NCBI RefSeq assembly: GCF_000014065.1
Contig: NC_008044.1
Coordinates: 1,139,501 to 1,203,500, forward strand
Direction of reading: 5' to 3'
Length of the DNA stretch: 64,000 nucleotides
Source: Ruegeria sp. TM1040
Lineage (GTDB): Bacteria; Pseudomonadota; Alphaproteobacteria; Rhodobacterales; Rhodobacteraceae
Position 1 is the first letter of the stretch; each line of letters begins with the position of its first letter. This document shows, one piece after another, positions 54,714 to 63,789 of the stretch. A model generated the notes under the pieces. The model saw only the letters and a program-made list of their open reading frames with translations. It did no database searches and was not told the origin of the DNA. Position numbers and translations under genes: made by a program.

Positions 54714-54750
54714 CGACATCCGGACCTGACCAAACGCCAGACCTGACCAA

Positions 54751-54780
54751 AAAGGGCGCCCCAAACCCGGGGCGCCCTTT
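54751..54780. terminator. Bidirectional terminator between DUF808 gene and tkt
   Basis: Perfect 12-bp stem AAAGGGCGCCCC (54751-54762) / GGGGCGCCCTTT (54769-54780), 6-nt loop, A-rich on one side and TTT on the other. Confidence 0.85.
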
Positions 54781-54790
54781 CATCTTCTAA

Positions 54791-54839
54791 CTCAAAATAT
54801 CCCGGGGGAGACCCGAAAGGGTCGGGGGCAGCGCCCCCA
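54791..54839 (-). repeat. 3'-end hairpin repeat, copy B (after tkt)
   Basis: On the minus strand, right after the tkt stop, GGGGGCGCTGCCCCC is followed by an 8-bp-arm ACCC...GGGT hairpin and CTCCCCCGGGATATTTTGAG. Same order as copy A after uvrA (40971-41005). Confidence 0.6.
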
Positions 54840-54848
54840 GCACCCGGC

Positions 54849-56870
54849 TTAGCCCAACAGCTCTTTGACCTTGGCGACGGTGCCTTCGGCGGTAATGCCG
54901 AATTTCTCAAAGAGCTCACCCGCCGGGGCAGAAGCACCAAAGCCCTGCATGCCGACAAAGCCTGCCTTCTTCTCCTGGCCGCGTTCCCCCAGCAAGAGGC
55001 GATCCCAGCCGCCATCGCGCACGGCGGCCTCGATGGCCACGCGCACGGGACCTGCGGGCAGAACCTTGCGGCGGTAGGCTTCGTCCTGCGCGTGGAACAG
55101 CTCCATGCAGGGCACAGAGACCACGCGGGTGCCGATGCCTTGACCCTCGAGGATGTCTTTTGCAGCCATCGCAACCGACACTTCGGAGCCGGAAGCCATC
55201 AGGATCACCTGACGCTTGCTCTCGGCCTCGGCCAGCACATAGGCGCCTTTCTCGGTGAGGTTGGCCAGCTTGTGCTCGGTGCGCACGGTGGGCAGGCCCT
55301 GACGCGTGAGCGCGATCACCGACGGGGTTTCCTTGGCCGTCAGCGCGATTTCCCAGGCTTCTGCGGTTTCCACCGCGTCGGCAGGGCGGAAGGTATAGGT
55401 GTTCGGGGTCGCGCGACAGATCGCGAGATGCTCGACCGGCTGGTGGGTCGGGCCATCTTCGCCCACACCGATGGAATCGTGGGTCATCACAAAGACCGTC
55501 GGGATCTTCGACAGGGCCGCCAGACGCATGGCCGGACGCGCATAATCGGTAAAGCAGAAGAACGTCCCGCCATAGGGGCGAATACCGCCATGCAGCGCCA
55601 TGCCGTTCATCGCTGCCGCCATACCATGCTCGCGGATGCCCCAATAGACATAGCGGCCCTTGCGGTTGTCGGTGTCAAACACCCCAAGATCGCCGGTCTT
55701 GGTGTTGTTGGAGCCGGTGAGATCCGCCGAGCCGCCAATGGTTTCGGGCATGATCGGGTTGATGACCTCAAGCGCCATTTCCGACGCCTTGCGGGTTGCC
55801 ACCTTGGGTTTGGTTTCCGAGATCTGCTTTTTCAGCGCCTTCACGGTCGCGGAGAGCTTCTTCGGCGCCTCAAGGGCAAAGGCCCGGTTGAACCGGTCCT
55901 GTTTCTGCTTGGAAATCTCGGCAAAACGCGCTTCCCATTCAGCGCGCGCCGTAGCACCGCGCTGGCCGATCGCTTCCCACTGGGATTTGATCTCGGCGGG
56001 CACCTCATAGGCGCCACCGGTCCAGCCATAGGCTTCCTTGGCGGCTTTGAGCTGATCGGCGTCGGTCAGAGCGCCGTGGCCTTTGGAGGTATCCTGCGCA
56101 GCGTGACCCAGAGCGATATGGGTTTTGCAGGCGATCATCGACGGTTTCTTGGTCTTCTTCGCGGCCTCGATGGCGGCGTCGATCTCGGCCGGGTTATGGC
56201 CGTCGATTTCCTGCACATGCCAACCGGACGCTTTGAAGCGCTGCACCTGATTGGTGCGATCAGAGAGATCAACGGTGCCGTCGATGGTGATGTTGTTGTT
56301 GTCCCAGAACACCACGAGCTTGCCCAGCTGGTGACGCCCGGCAAGGCCGATTGCCTCCTGGCTCACGCCTTCCATGAGGCAGCCGTCGCCCGCGATGACA
56401 TAGGTGTAGTGATCGACAACCTTCTTGCCATACTGGGCGCGCAGGCTTTCCTCGGCCATGGCAAAGCCGACAGCGTTCGAGATCCCCTGGCCAAGCGGGC
56501 CGGTGGTGACTTCGACCGCGTCCAGAAGAAAGTTCTCCGGGTGGCCCGCCGTGAGCGCGCCGGACTGACGGAAGTTCTTGATCTGCTCGAGCGTGACCTG
56601 TGCGTCGCCCATGAGGTAGAGCAGCGAATAGATCAGCATGGAGCCGTGGCCGGCCGACAGGATGAAGCGATCGCGGTCCGCCCATTTGGGGGCGGAGACG
56701 TCGAACTTCATGTGCTTTTCAAACAGCACGGTTGCGACATCGGCCATGCCAATCGGCATGCCGGAGTGGCCGGAGTTTGCACCCGCAACCGCATCCAGCG
56801 TCAGGGCGCGGATGGCGGCGGCTTTGTTCCAATGATCGGGGTTTTCAGAGCGCAGGGCTGTCAGATCCAC
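54849..56870 (-). CDS. tkt: Transketolase
   Basis: 673 aa ThDP enzyme of the pentose phosphate pathway. '[17 protein letters not shown]', '[21 protein letters not shown]', ThDP motif '[18 protein letters not shown]' to 'DNNNITIDG', and pyrimidine-domain '[20 protein letters not shown]' are intact. The start is GTG 56870 (AGAGGA 8 nt upstream); reading further upstream gives unrelated sequence. Divergent from the coiled-coil/zapA pair. Confidence 0.95.
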   Translation of the reverse strand: MDLTALRSENPDHWNKAAAIRALTLDAVAGANSGHSGMPIGMADVATVLFEKHMKFDVSAPKWADRDRFILSAGHGSMLIYSLLYLMGDAQVTLEQIKNFRQSGALTAGHPENFLLDAVEVTTGPLGQGISNAVGFAMAEESLRAQYGKKVVDHYTYVIAGDGCLMEGVSQEAIGLAGRHQLGKLVVFWDNNNITIDGTVDLSDRTNQVQRFKASGWHVQEIDGHNPAEIDAAIEAAKKTKKPSMIACKTHIALGHAAQDTSKGHGALTDADQLKAAKEAYGWTGGAYEVPAEIKSQWEAIGQRGATARAEWEARFAEISKQKQDRFNRAFALEAPKKLSATVKALKKQISETKPKVATRKASEMALEVINPIMPETIGGSADLTGSNNTKTGDLGVFDTDNRKGRYVYWGIREHGMAAAMNGMALHGGIRPYGGTFFCFTDYARPAMRLAALSKIPTVFVMTHDSIGVGEDGPTHQPVEHLAICRATPNTYTFRPADAVETAEAWEIALTAKETPSVIALTRQGLPTVRTEHKLANLTEKGAYVLAEAESKRQVILMASGSEVSVAMAAKDILEGQGIGTRVVSVPCMELFHAQDEAYRRKVLPAGPVRVAIEAAVRDGGWDRLLLGERGQEKKAGFVGMQGFGASAPAGELFEKFGITAEGTVAKVKELLG

Positions 56871-57227
56871 TGAACTGTTCCTCTTTGGGTTCGCAGGGGT
56901 TTGCCGCTGGATAGCAGTCTCAAAGCAAAGATCAAGCGCTGAGGCCCTGTTTTGCGGGGTTTCGCCACTCCCGGCGCCGGTCTGGCCATGAACTGTGCTC
57001 TGCAAGTGCTTGAAAGCAATGGGGGGGTGTTTTACCCCTTCATGAGATAAGCTGATCGCGGTGGCGCGCTGCCGGGTTGATTCGAACCCTGTTCAACTGG
57101 GACCCGCTCAGGCGGGGCGGGCGAACAGACGGGTGGCAGGCATCGCGAAACGGCGACAGATCGGCTCGGGACGGGCAGGCCGCAGGCTACGGTCTTGGCC
57201 CCGGGAAGACGAGGTGAAGAGGAACGC
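56871..57227. other. Divergent intergenic region tkt / coiled-coil gene
   Basis: 357 nt with promoters for both directions. A dyad GGGTT-N6-AACCC lies at 57074-57089. It contains a GGTTCGAATC string on the minus strand that resembles a tRNA T loop, but no tRNA can be folded around it. No gene seen. Confidence 0.5.
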
Positions 57228-58148
57228 ATGGAGCAGTTAGAAGAACTACAGGGCCGCATCCAGACCGCGCTGCATCGTATCTATGGCGGCGTCGCCGCGC
57301 TGGAGCAAAAGCATGCCAATCGTCCGGTGCCGACACTGGAAGAGCTGGATATGCAAAAGCATGCGGAGCTTCTGGCCGATCTCGAAGACGAGAAGATGGC
57401 CAATGCGCAGCTGATCGAACGGCTGCGCCTGCTGCATGGCCGGCTCGAGGACATGGAAAAGAAAGTGGCTGCCGTGGATGGCGCACAAGATCTGATTGCG
57501 CTGCATGCGGAACTGGAGCTGCTGCGCAACGAGGCCGGAAACTCCGTCGAAACGGAGGCACTGAAAGCCGAGGTCGCGCGCTTGAAGCAGGATCTTGAGG
57601 CCGCACGCAATCAGGCCGCAAGCGAGCGTGAAAAGCTCGAAGATGACCTGAGCGAAGCCACAGCCCAGAATGAACAGCTGCAAGCGCAGCTCTCGGCTCT
57701 GCCGGAGAGCCCTGCCGACACCGAGATGACGTCTGACGTGAAGGGCGATGCACATGCCGACAGCGCCGAGCTCGAAGCGCTGCGTGCAGAAGTCGCCGAA
57801 TTGCGTGCGCGTGCGGAAGCCGCCGAAAGCGCCGCTGTCTCGCAGGATGTGGAGCCTGCTGACGAGGGCGTCAGCGCCGAGCTTGATCTGCGTCTGAGCG
57901 CCCTTGATGGCGAATTGCAGGGCCTGCGGGCCAGCAACGACCAGTTGCGCCAGTCCAATGCGGCCCTGCGTGCGGCCAATGCCGAAGGGGTTGCGGATCC
58001 TGCGCTCATCAACTCTGGCCTTGAGGCCGAGCTGGAGGGGCTGAAGGCCGCCCGCGCCACCGATCAGGCCGAGGTCAACGCGGTGCTGGCCCGATTGGAG
58101 CCGCTCCTTGCCACAGCCCCCAACCTGCCTGAAGGAGAAGAAGCCTGA
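57228..58148 (+). CDS. Coiled-coil protein in operon with zapA
   Basis: 306 aa, acidic, Ala/Glu/Leu-rich. Long heptad coiled coils at about 60-165 ('MANAQLIERLRLLHGRLEDMEKKVAAV', 'LKAEVARLKQDLEAARNQ') and 185-280 ('LEALRAEVAELRARAEAAESAAV'). No signal peptide or membrane helix, so cytosolic. No known domain recognised. ATG 57228 has AAGAGGAACGC upstream. Stop and zapA start overlap (TGATG), indicating strict co-translation; a role as a ZapA/Z-ring partner, as ZapB is in E. coli, is an inference from position. Confidence 0.78.
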   Translation: MEQLEELQGRIQTALHRIYGGVAALEQKHANRPVPTLEELDMQKHAELLADLEDEKMANAQLIERLRLLHGRLEDMEKKVAAVDGAQDLIALHAELELLRNEAGNSVETEALKAEVARLKQDLEAARNQAASEREKLEDDLSEATAQNEQLQAQLSALPESPADTEMTSDVKGDAHADSAELEALRAEVAELRARAEAAESAAVSQDVEPADEGVSAELDLRLSALDGELQGLRASNDQLRQSNAALRAANAEGVADPALINSGLEAELEGLKAARATDQAEVNAVLARLEPLLATAPNLPEGEEA

Positions 58149-58693
58149 TGCCGGAAGTGACCATTCATATCGGGGGCCGCGATTTTGAGGTGTCCTGTCA
58201 GGAAGGCGAAGAGAGCTTTCTGCATATGGCGGCGGGGATGCTCGACGACGAGGCGCAGGTGCTGTCGGATCAAATCGGGCGGATGCCCGAGGCGCGGATG
58301 CTCTTGATGGCGGGTTTGATGCTTGCGGATAAGACCGCAGCCGTCGAGGACCGCATCAAGGAAGTCGAGGCCAAACTGGCCGAGAAAGACGCGCTGCTCG
58401 AAGAGCGGGATGCAGAGCTCGAGGAGTTGCGCAACGCGCCACCACCGCCTGCTGAACAAATTGAGGTGCCCGTGGTGCCGCCGCAGGTCGCCGAGACCCT
58501 CGCAGAGCTTGCGGCACGGGCCGAAGCGCTGGCGGGCGAGATCGAAGAAAAAGCCGCGCCAGATGATGACGAAGACGACGATGAGGCTGCAACCACTCCC
58601 GCGGTGGATCCGAGCGCCGACGCAATGGCGGCAGAAGGCAATGCGGATGAGGCCCGTGAAGAGACTCCTGACGACGTCAAGGAACAGGTCTGA
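58148..58693 (+). CDS. zapA: Cell division protein ZapA with acidic C-terminal extension
   Basis: 181 aa. ZapA binds and bundles FtsZ filaments. The ZapA domain is at about 1-100 ('VTIHIGGRDFEVSCQEGEESFLHMAAGMLDDEA', 'RMLLMAGLMLADKTAAVEDRIKEVEAKLAE'). It is followed by a Pro patch ('NAPPPPAEQIEVPVVPP') and a strongly acidic tail ('DDDEDDDEAATTPAV'), which the E. coli protein (109 aa) lacks. Coupled to the preceding coiled-coil gene by a 1-nt overlap. Confidence 0.88.
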   Translation: MPEVTIHIGGRDFEVSCQEGEESFLHMAAGMLDDEAQVLSDQIGRMPEARMLLMAGLMLADKTAAVEDRIKEVEAKLAEKDALLEERDAELEELRNAPPPPAEQIEVPVVPPQVAETLAELAARAEALAGEIEEKAAPDDDEDDDEAATTPAVDPSADAMAAEGNADEAREETPDDVKEQV

Positions 58694-58740
58694 ACTCTGA
58701 TCGCCCCGGGGCAGGCGCGCTGAGCAGTTGCGTCCACTAG

Positions 58741-58772
58741 TGCTGATGTCGCAGGAATGCTGATGTCGCAGG
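58741..58772. repeat. 15-bp direct repeat, two units
   Basis: TGCTGATGTCGCAGG at 58741-58755 and 58758-58772, separated by AA, in the short region between zapA and its terminator. Confidence 0.7.
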
Positions 58773-58797
58773 CGCCCGGATATAAAGGCCGCGCCAC

Positions 58798-58840
58798 AAA
58801 AAAGCCCGCGAGACCCAGAGGTCTGCGGGCTTTTGTTTTG
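58798..58840. terminator. Bidirectional terminator between zapA and grxD
   Basis: AAGCCCGCGAGACC (58802-58815) pairs with GGTCTGCGGGCTT (58820-58832, one mismatch/bulge). Preceded by six A and followed by TTGTTTT, so it can end both the plus-strand zapA unit and the minus-strand grxD unit. Confidence 0.85.
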
Positions 58841-58855
58841 CGCCTCGCGAACGGA

Positions 58856-59218
58856 TCAGGCGTTGGCTTCGCGGATCTTGTCGGCGGCATCCTTGTCGAA
58901 GCTGATGCCGTTTTGTTCAAACATTCCGTCGAGTTCGCCCGAAAGCGTCATCTCGGTGATGATGTCGCAACCGCCCACGAATTCGCCCTTGATGTAGAGC
59001 TGCGGGATGGTCGGCCAGTCGGAATAATCCTTGATGCCCTGGCGGATGTCCTCATCCGCAAGCACGTTCACGTCGGTGTAGTCGACACCGATGTAGTTCA
59101 GCACACCGGCCACGCGCGAGGAGAACCCGCACTGCGGCATGTCCTTGGTGCCTTTCATGTAAAGCACAACATCGTTGGCTTTGACGGTTTCATCGATGCG
59201 GGTCTTTGCGTCGGTCAT
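58856..59218 (-). CDS. grxD: Monothiol glutaredoxin, Grx4 type
   Basis: 120 aa. CGFS monothiol glutaredoxin that carries [2Fe-2S] clusters, usually with BolA proteins. '[19 protein letters not shown]' contains Cys30, followed by the family motifs '[19 protein letters not shown]'. ATG 59218 has AAGGA 8 nt upstream. It follows the bolA and small membrane protein genes on the same strand; Grx4-BolA linkage is established knowledge and supports a joint Fe-S role. Confidence 0.95.
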   Translation of the reverse strand: MTDAKTRIDETVKANDVVLYMKGTKDMPQCGFSSRVAGVLNYIGVDYTDVNVLADEDIRQGIKDYSDWPTIPQLYIKGEFVGGCDIITEMTLSGELDGMFEQNGISFDKDAADKIREANA

Positions 59219-59320
59219 GGTATTGGTCCTTTCGGTCTGGCCCCTGGTTCATAGAGCCGCTGAAAACTGTGGTTTTGGGTCCGAGCAACGAGGCTGCGGC
59301 GCTCGGTATCATTGCGGTTC

Positions 59321-59355
59321 TAGATCAGCGTATTGGAATGTCTGTTGCTGATCTA
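59321..59355. promoter_or_regulatory. 9-bp perfect inverted repeat upstream of grxD
   Basis: TAGATCAGC (59321-59329) and GCTGATCTA (59347-59355) are separated by 17 nt. The right arm overlaps the stop region of the small membrane protein gene; the left arm is 103 nt before the grxD start. It could be an operator or an mRNA hairpin. Regulator unknown. Confidence 0.45.
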
Positions 59356-59577
59356 ACGCCATGGTTTTGTAAAGAAATCTCCGGTATGACGTCTCTGCGC
59401 GCGCTCCAGCATATCCTGCATGCGCTCTTCTTTTTCATGCAGTATCTCTTGTTCCTCGGGCGTCAACGGCGGCATCCGGCGCTGTCTGAGCTTCTCGCGA
59501 ATATGGAGAAAATCCGAGAAGAGGGCGATCGCGACAATGATCGCAATCGCGCCGCCTATGATCCAGATTGCCTCCAT
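59353..59577 (-). CDS. Small single-helix membrane protein between bolA and grxD
   Basis: 74 aa. N-terminal membrane helix at about 3-21 ('AIWIIGGAIAIIVAIALFSDFL') and a charged cytoplasmic coiled tail ('REKLRQRRMPPLTPEEQEILHEKEERMQDMLERAQRR'). No known function. It starts 8 nt after the bolA stop, so it is in the same transcript. Similar to phage-shock-type small membrane proteins only in layout. Confidence 0.72.
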   Translation of the reverse strand: MEAIWIIGGAIAIIVAIALFSDFLHIREKLRQRRMPPLTPEEQEILHEKEERMQDMLERAQRRHTGDFFTKPWR

Positions 59578-59585
59578 ACCGGATG

Positions 59586-59822
59586 CTACTCCGGCGCTTT
59601 GGTGGTCAGGGCGAGGGCGTGCAGCTCACCGCTGGGGCCATCCATCTTGCCCTTGAGCGCGGCATAGACGGCGCGTTGCTGCTGCACGCGGTTTTTGCCG
59701 CGAAAGCTCTCGTCGATGACCATGGCGGACATGTGAACGCCATCGCTGCCGCCCACCTGAATTTGCGCATCCGGGAAGGTCTCGCGCAGGAGGGCTTCGA
59801 TTTCATGGGCCTGCATTGGCAT
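59586..59822 (-). CDS. BolA family protein
   Basis: 78 aa. BolA/IbaG-type protein, partner of the CGFS glutaredoxin in Fe-S trafficking. 'MPMQAHEIEALLRETFPDAQIQVGGSDGVHMSAMVIDESFRGKNRVQQQRAVYAALKGKM' region has the family core, with the conserved His and the 'F.GKNRVQQQRAVY' helix. Three ATGs (59831, 59822, 59816) are possible; 59822 has AAGG about 9 nt upstream. Downstream of purL on the same strand. Confidence 0.9.
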   Translation of the reverse strand: MPMQAHEIEALLRETFPDAQIQVGGSDGVHMSAMVIDESFRGKNRVQQQRAVYAALKGKMDGPSGELHALALTTKAPE

Positions 59823-59983
59823 GGGGCGCATCCTTGCTGTGGTGTTCTTTGGCCAAAATGTAGGGCTGCAATGCGGGGGACGCAAGCAAGTCTACCGTGA
59901 TTGTAAGGTCTGTTTTGTCGCGACCGATGTGAAACGGGACGGGGGGCGCTCCCGCCTGCTTATGGACCGGCCCCAAAGGGGCC

Positions 59984-60033
59984 CGCCCAACACAGTTGGG
60001 CCCGGCACCGCGCAGGCGCGGTGCCGGGCCCAA
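59984..60033. repeat. Hairpin block between purL and bolA
   Basis: GCCCAAC-ACA-GTTGGGC is followed by a perfect 18-bp stem (59996-60013 with 60016-60033) with only 2 nt at the tip. Just upstream GGCCCC-AAA-GGGGCC forms a third hairpin. No T tract on either strand. The block lies 68 nt after the purL stop. Confidence 0.6.
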
Positions 60034-60100
60034 GGCCGCCAAGGGGGCTTAGCAACAGCTAAGGCCCCTCCGGGCGCGGGAGTGTCCCCGCCTTTTGTGA

Positions 60101-62266
60101 TTAGGCGACTGCTTCGGCAAAGCTCGTGCGGAAGATCTGGCTCAGCTCTTCGAGCGTTGCCTCCGATCCGCCCATCTTCACCGTGTCGCCGGTAAACTTG
60201 CCAACGGTCTCAAGCGGCACCCCGGCCTGACCGGCAGCGATCATCAGCGCCTCGGCCTGGTCGAAGTTGCAGGCCACCAGATAGCGTGCCTGATCCTCAC
60301 CAAAGAGCGTCGGGGTGTCGCTGGCGTCGATCTGCACCCCTACGCCTGCGGCCTCTGCAAGCTCAAACGCCGCGAGCGCAAGCCCACCGTCGCTGATGTC
60401 GGTGCAGGCCTTGATGAAATCGCGGTTGTTGCGGATGAACTCGCCGTTGCGCTTTTCGATCTCAAGATCCACTGCGGGGGCGTCGCCGTCCTCGCGGTTG
60501 AAGACCTCGTGCAGAAGCGCCGACTGGCCAAGATGACCAATGGTTTCGCCCACCAGCAGCAGCACATGACCGTCGCGGGCCTCGCCCAGGATCGGCTCTT
60601 CGCCCGCCGCAACCAGACCTACCGCGCCAATGGTCGGTGTCGGCAGGATCGCCTGGCCGTCTGTTTCGTTGTAAAGCGAGACGTTGCCCGAGACGATTGG
60701 CATATCAAGCGCCGAGACCGCCTCGCCGATGCCTTTGAGTGCGCCGACAAATTGGCCCATGATCTCGGGCTTTTCGGGGTTGCCGAAATTGAGGTTGTCG
60801 GTGGTCGCCAATGGCTTGGCCCCGACAGCGCAGAGGTTGCGATAGGCTTCGGCCACGGCCTGTTTGCCGCCCTCAACCGGGTTCGCCTTGACGTAACGCG
60901 GGGTCACGTCAGAGGTAAAGGCCAGTTTCTTGTCGGTGCCATGCACGCGGACCATGCCGCCACCCAGACCCGGACGACGCGCGGTGTCGCCCATCACGGT
61001 GGTGTCATATTGCTCATAGACCCACTGTTTGCCGGCATAGTTGGGGCTGGAGATCAGCGCCTTCAGGCCGTCGATCGGGTCAATGGTCGGCACATCCGCA
61101 TCCGTAAGCGCCGCGGGGGCCTCGACCTCGATCCACGGGCGGTCGTATTCCGGCGCCGAGGACGAAAGCTTTGACAGCGGCAGATCCGCTTTGACCTCGC
61201 CGTTGTGCATGATGAGGAAGCGATCTTCGGCAATGGTCTCACCCACTATGGCAAAATCGAGGTCCCATTTCTCAAAGACGGCTTTGGCCTCGGCCTCCAG
61301 CTCGGGCTTCAGCACCATCAGCATGCGCTCTTGCGATTCCGAGAGCATCATCTCGTAAGCGGTCATGTTTTCTTCGCGCTGCGGAACCTTTTCCAGATCC
61401 AGACGCACGCCAAGGCCGCCCTTGTCACCCATTTCCACAGCGGAGCAGGTGAGGCCTGCCGCGCCCATGTCCTGAATGGAGATCACGGCACCGGTCTGCA
61501 TCAGCTCCAGCGTGGCTTCCATCAGGCGTTTTTCGGTGAACGGGTCACCAACCTGCACGGTGGGGCGCTTTTCTTCGATGGTGTCGTCGAATTCTGCCGA
61601 CGCCATGGTTGCACCACCAACCCCGTCGCGGCCGGTCTTGGCGCCGAGGTACACAACGGGCATGCCCACACCGGAGGCGGCGGAGTAGAAGATCATGTCG
61701 GTTTTTACGAGGCCTGCCGCAAAGGCGTTCACCAGGCAGTTGCCATTGTAGGCGGGGTGAAAGCGCACTTCGCCGCCGACACAAGGCACACCAAAACAGT
61801 TGCCGTAGCCGCCGACGCCCTCAACCACGCCGTTTACCAATTGGCGGGTCTTGTGATGCGCAGGCTCACCAAAGGACAGCGAATTCATCGACGCGATAGG
61901 CCGCGCGCCCATGGTGAAGACATCACGCAAAATGCCGCCAACACCAGTGGCGGCACCTTGATAGGGCTCGATGTAGGAGGGGTGGTTGTGGCTTTCCATC
62001 TTGAAGACGACCGCATCGCCATCGCCGATGTCCACGATGCCGGCGTTCTCGCCGGGGCCGCAGATCACCTGCGGGCCGGAGGTCGGCAGGGTGCGCAGCC
62101 ATTTTTTCGATGATTTATAGGAACAGTGCTCGTTCCACATGGCGGAGAAAATGCCGAGCTCGGTGAAGGTCGGCTCGCGGCCGATGATCTCGAGGATCAG
62201 ATCGTATTCATCGGGCTTCAGTCCGTGGTTTTCGATCACTTCAGGCGTAATGGCTGGTTCCTGCAT
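60101..62266 (-). CDS. purL: Phosphoribosylformylglycinamidine synthase subunit PurL
   Basis: 721 aa small-type PurL. ATP-dependent amidation of FGAR to FGAM in purine synthesis, with PurQ and PurS (not in window). '[19 protein letters not shown]', '[45 protein letters not shown]' and '[13 protein letters not shown]' regions are typical. ATG 62266 fits the family start ('[11 protein letters not shown]'); ATG 62296, ten codons upstream, has a better AAAGG and remains possible. Confidence 0.96.
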   Translation of the reverse strand: MQEPAITPEVIENHGLKPDEYDLILEIIGREPTFTELGIFSAMWNEHCSYKSSKKWLRTLPTSGPQVICGPGENAGIVDIGDGDAVVFKMESHNHPSYIEPYQGAATGVGGILRDVFTMGARPIASMNSLSFGEPAHHKTRQLVNGVVEGVGGYGNCFGVPCVGGEVRFHPAYNGNCLVNAFAAGLVKTDMIFYSAASGVGMPVVYLGAKTGRDGVGGATMASAEFDDTIEEKRPTVQVGDPFTEKRLMEATLELMQTGAVISIQDMGAAGLTCSAVEMGDKGGLGVRLDLEKVPQREENMTAYEMMLSESQERMLMVLKPELEAEAKAVFEKWDLDFAIVGETIAEDRFLIMHNGEVKADLPLSKLSSSAPEYDRPWIEVEAPAALTDADVPTIDPIDGLKALISSPNYAGKQWVYEQYDTTVMGDTARRPGLGGGMVRVHGTDKKLAFTSDVTPRYVKANPVEGGKQAVAEAYRNLCAVGAKPLATTDNLNFGNPEKPEIMGQFVGALKGIGEAVSALDMPIVSGNVSLYNETDGQAILPTPTIGAVGLVAAGEEPILGEARDGHVLLLVGETIGHLGQSALLHEVFNREDGDAPAVDLEIEKRNGEFIRNNRDFIKACTDISDGGLALAAFELAEAAGVGVQIDASDTPTLFGEDQARYLVACNFDQAEALMIAAGQAGVPLETVGKFTGDTVKMGGSEATLEELSQIFRTSFAEAVA

Positions 62267-62296
62267 GGCGCTAGATGGCCCCCCGGGTCGCTTCAT

Positions 62297-62715
62297 GTTG
62301 TCGGCCTTTTAGAGCAAGCCCCGCTGCGGGGAAAGGGGGCATGAGAGGCGTGCAGAGATTGCCTCATGATTGGGCATTCTCGAAATGGAATGCATGAACA
62401 TCCGGCAACGGCATGATGATGTCGGGAAATCTGCCCCTCGGGCGCGTTTTGGGCTGGCAGGGGCGCGCGCCACACGACAAAGAAGGATAAAACCGCGCAC
62501 AGAGATGCGGGCGTTGGGCCAAAAAAAAGGCCGAGCACTAAGCTCGGCCGAAGTCCAACAGGGAGGTATGAAGTGCGGCCAGTGCCGCGTCTTCATGCAG
62601 GTGATTTAGGGTGCCCGCTGCGCTGCCGCAAGTGTTTTGAAACCCTTGTTGGATCAAGCCTGCCATGCGCTATGTGCATAGCTCCTGCGCGTGGCGCAGA
62701 AGGTAGATGGGAAAG
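62297..62715. other. Intergenic region with orphan terminator
   Basis: About 420 nt. It holds the purL promoter region and, at 62519-62549, a minus-strand terminator. The 165 nt between this terminator and the LysR stop contain no convincing protein gene; a minus-strand 28-codon frame (ATG near 62674) is weak. A small RNA ending at the terminator is possible. Confidence 0.4.
62519..62549 (-). terminator. Strong minus-strand terminator
   Basis: GGCCGAGC (62529-62536) / GCTCGGCC (62542-62549), perfect 8-bp stem, 5-nt loop, followed on the minus strand by eight T residues. It is 167 nt downstream of the LysR gene. Confidence 0.85.
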
Positions 62716-63621
62716 TTATATTTTCCCAAGCTCTTTCATGTGCTTACGGTGTGCGATGATCTCATTCTGCACAAAGTCTCGGAAGGCGGAGACCCGCTGC
62801 GAGTGGCGCAATTCTTCTGGATAGGCGAGATAAACCGGCACACCATTGGTGTCCTCATTGGGCAAAACCTGCACCAGATCCGGGAAATCCTCGGTCACGT
62901 AATCCGGCAGAACCCCGATGCCGAGATCCTGCAAAACCCCCTGTAACACGCCGAAATAGTTGTTCACCGTGAGCATGGATTTGGGGTTATGGGTCATCAG
63001 CTTTTGCACCATGACCGCAGCGGACCCGACTTGCGCCGAACGCAGGCTCTGGCAGATCAGGCGGTGATCGCGGATTTCCTCGATGGTTTCGGGCCAGCCA
63101 AATTTGTCGATATAGCCGCGGGACGCATAGAGGCGCATCTGCACGGTCATCAGGCGTTTGCGAATGAGATCGGCCTGGCTTGGCTCTTTCATGCGGATCG
63201 CCACATCGGCCTCGCGCATGGGCAGATCCAGCACCCGCTCTTCGAGCATCAGGTCCACTTTGAGGTTGGGATACTGCTCGTAGAGCTTGATGAGACGCGG
63301 CGCGAGCCAGAGCGTGCCAAATCCGGTGGTGGTGGTGACGCGCAACTCGCCAAAGACGCCTTCTTCGCTGTCGCGAATCCGCGCCGAGGCGGTTTCCAGA
63401 CGTTTTGACATCGTTTTGGTGGCGTCAAACAGCAGCTCGCCCTGTTCGGTGAGAATCAGCCCCCGCGCGTGCCGGTGAAAAAGCGTGGCGTTCAGGCTCT
63501 CCTCAAGACCCCGAATCTGCCGCGAAACAGCCGATTGGGACAGGTTGAGGTGTTCGCCCGCATGGGTCAGGCTGCCTGCATCCGCAACCGCGTGAAAGAT
63601 CCTGAGCTTGTCCCAATCCAT
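62716..63621 (-). CDS. LysR-type transcriptional regulator
   Basis: 301 aa. HTH 'MDWDKLRIFHAVADAGSLTHAGEHLNLSQSAVSRQIRGLEESL' and a substrate-binding domain ('ELRVTTTTGFGTLWLAPRLIKLYEQYPNLKVDLML', 'LPMREADVAIRM'). Effector unknown. Divergent from the indolepyruvate oxidoreductase gene with 168 nt between starts, so that gene is a possible target. ATG 63621. Confidence 0.92.
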   Translation of the reverse strand: MDWDKLRIFHAVADAGSLTHAGEHLNLSQSAVSRQIRGLEESLNATLFHRHARGLILTEQGELLFDATKTMSKRLETASARIRDSEEGVFGELRVTTTTGFGTLWLAPRLIKLYEQYPNLKVDLMLEERVLDLPMREADVAIRMKEPSQADLIRKRLMTVQMRLYASRGYIDKFGWPETIEEIRDHRLICQSLRSAQVGSAAVMVQKLMTHNPKSMLTVNNYFGVLQGVLQDLGIGVLPDYVTEDFPDLVQVLPNEDTNGVPVYLAYPEELRHSQRVSAFRDFVQNEIIAHRKHMKELGKI

Positions 63622-63789
63622 TGTTTTTACTCTTTCTGCCTCTTTGCCCCAAACTACATGATGATGAACCTAAGTTTCAAACCTTACCGGAGGCTGACAC
63701 CGAAACTTTAAACAATCGGATATACAGGTCAGCATTTATGACCTATTATCTGGTCAAAATGCCAGCAAGTCGTGGTTGAGGAGGACCTG

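Noticed and set aside
57031-57120. Possible tRNA on the minus strand because of GGTTCGAATC
   Set aside because: The T-stem does not pair and no acceptor or anticodon arms can be formed around it.
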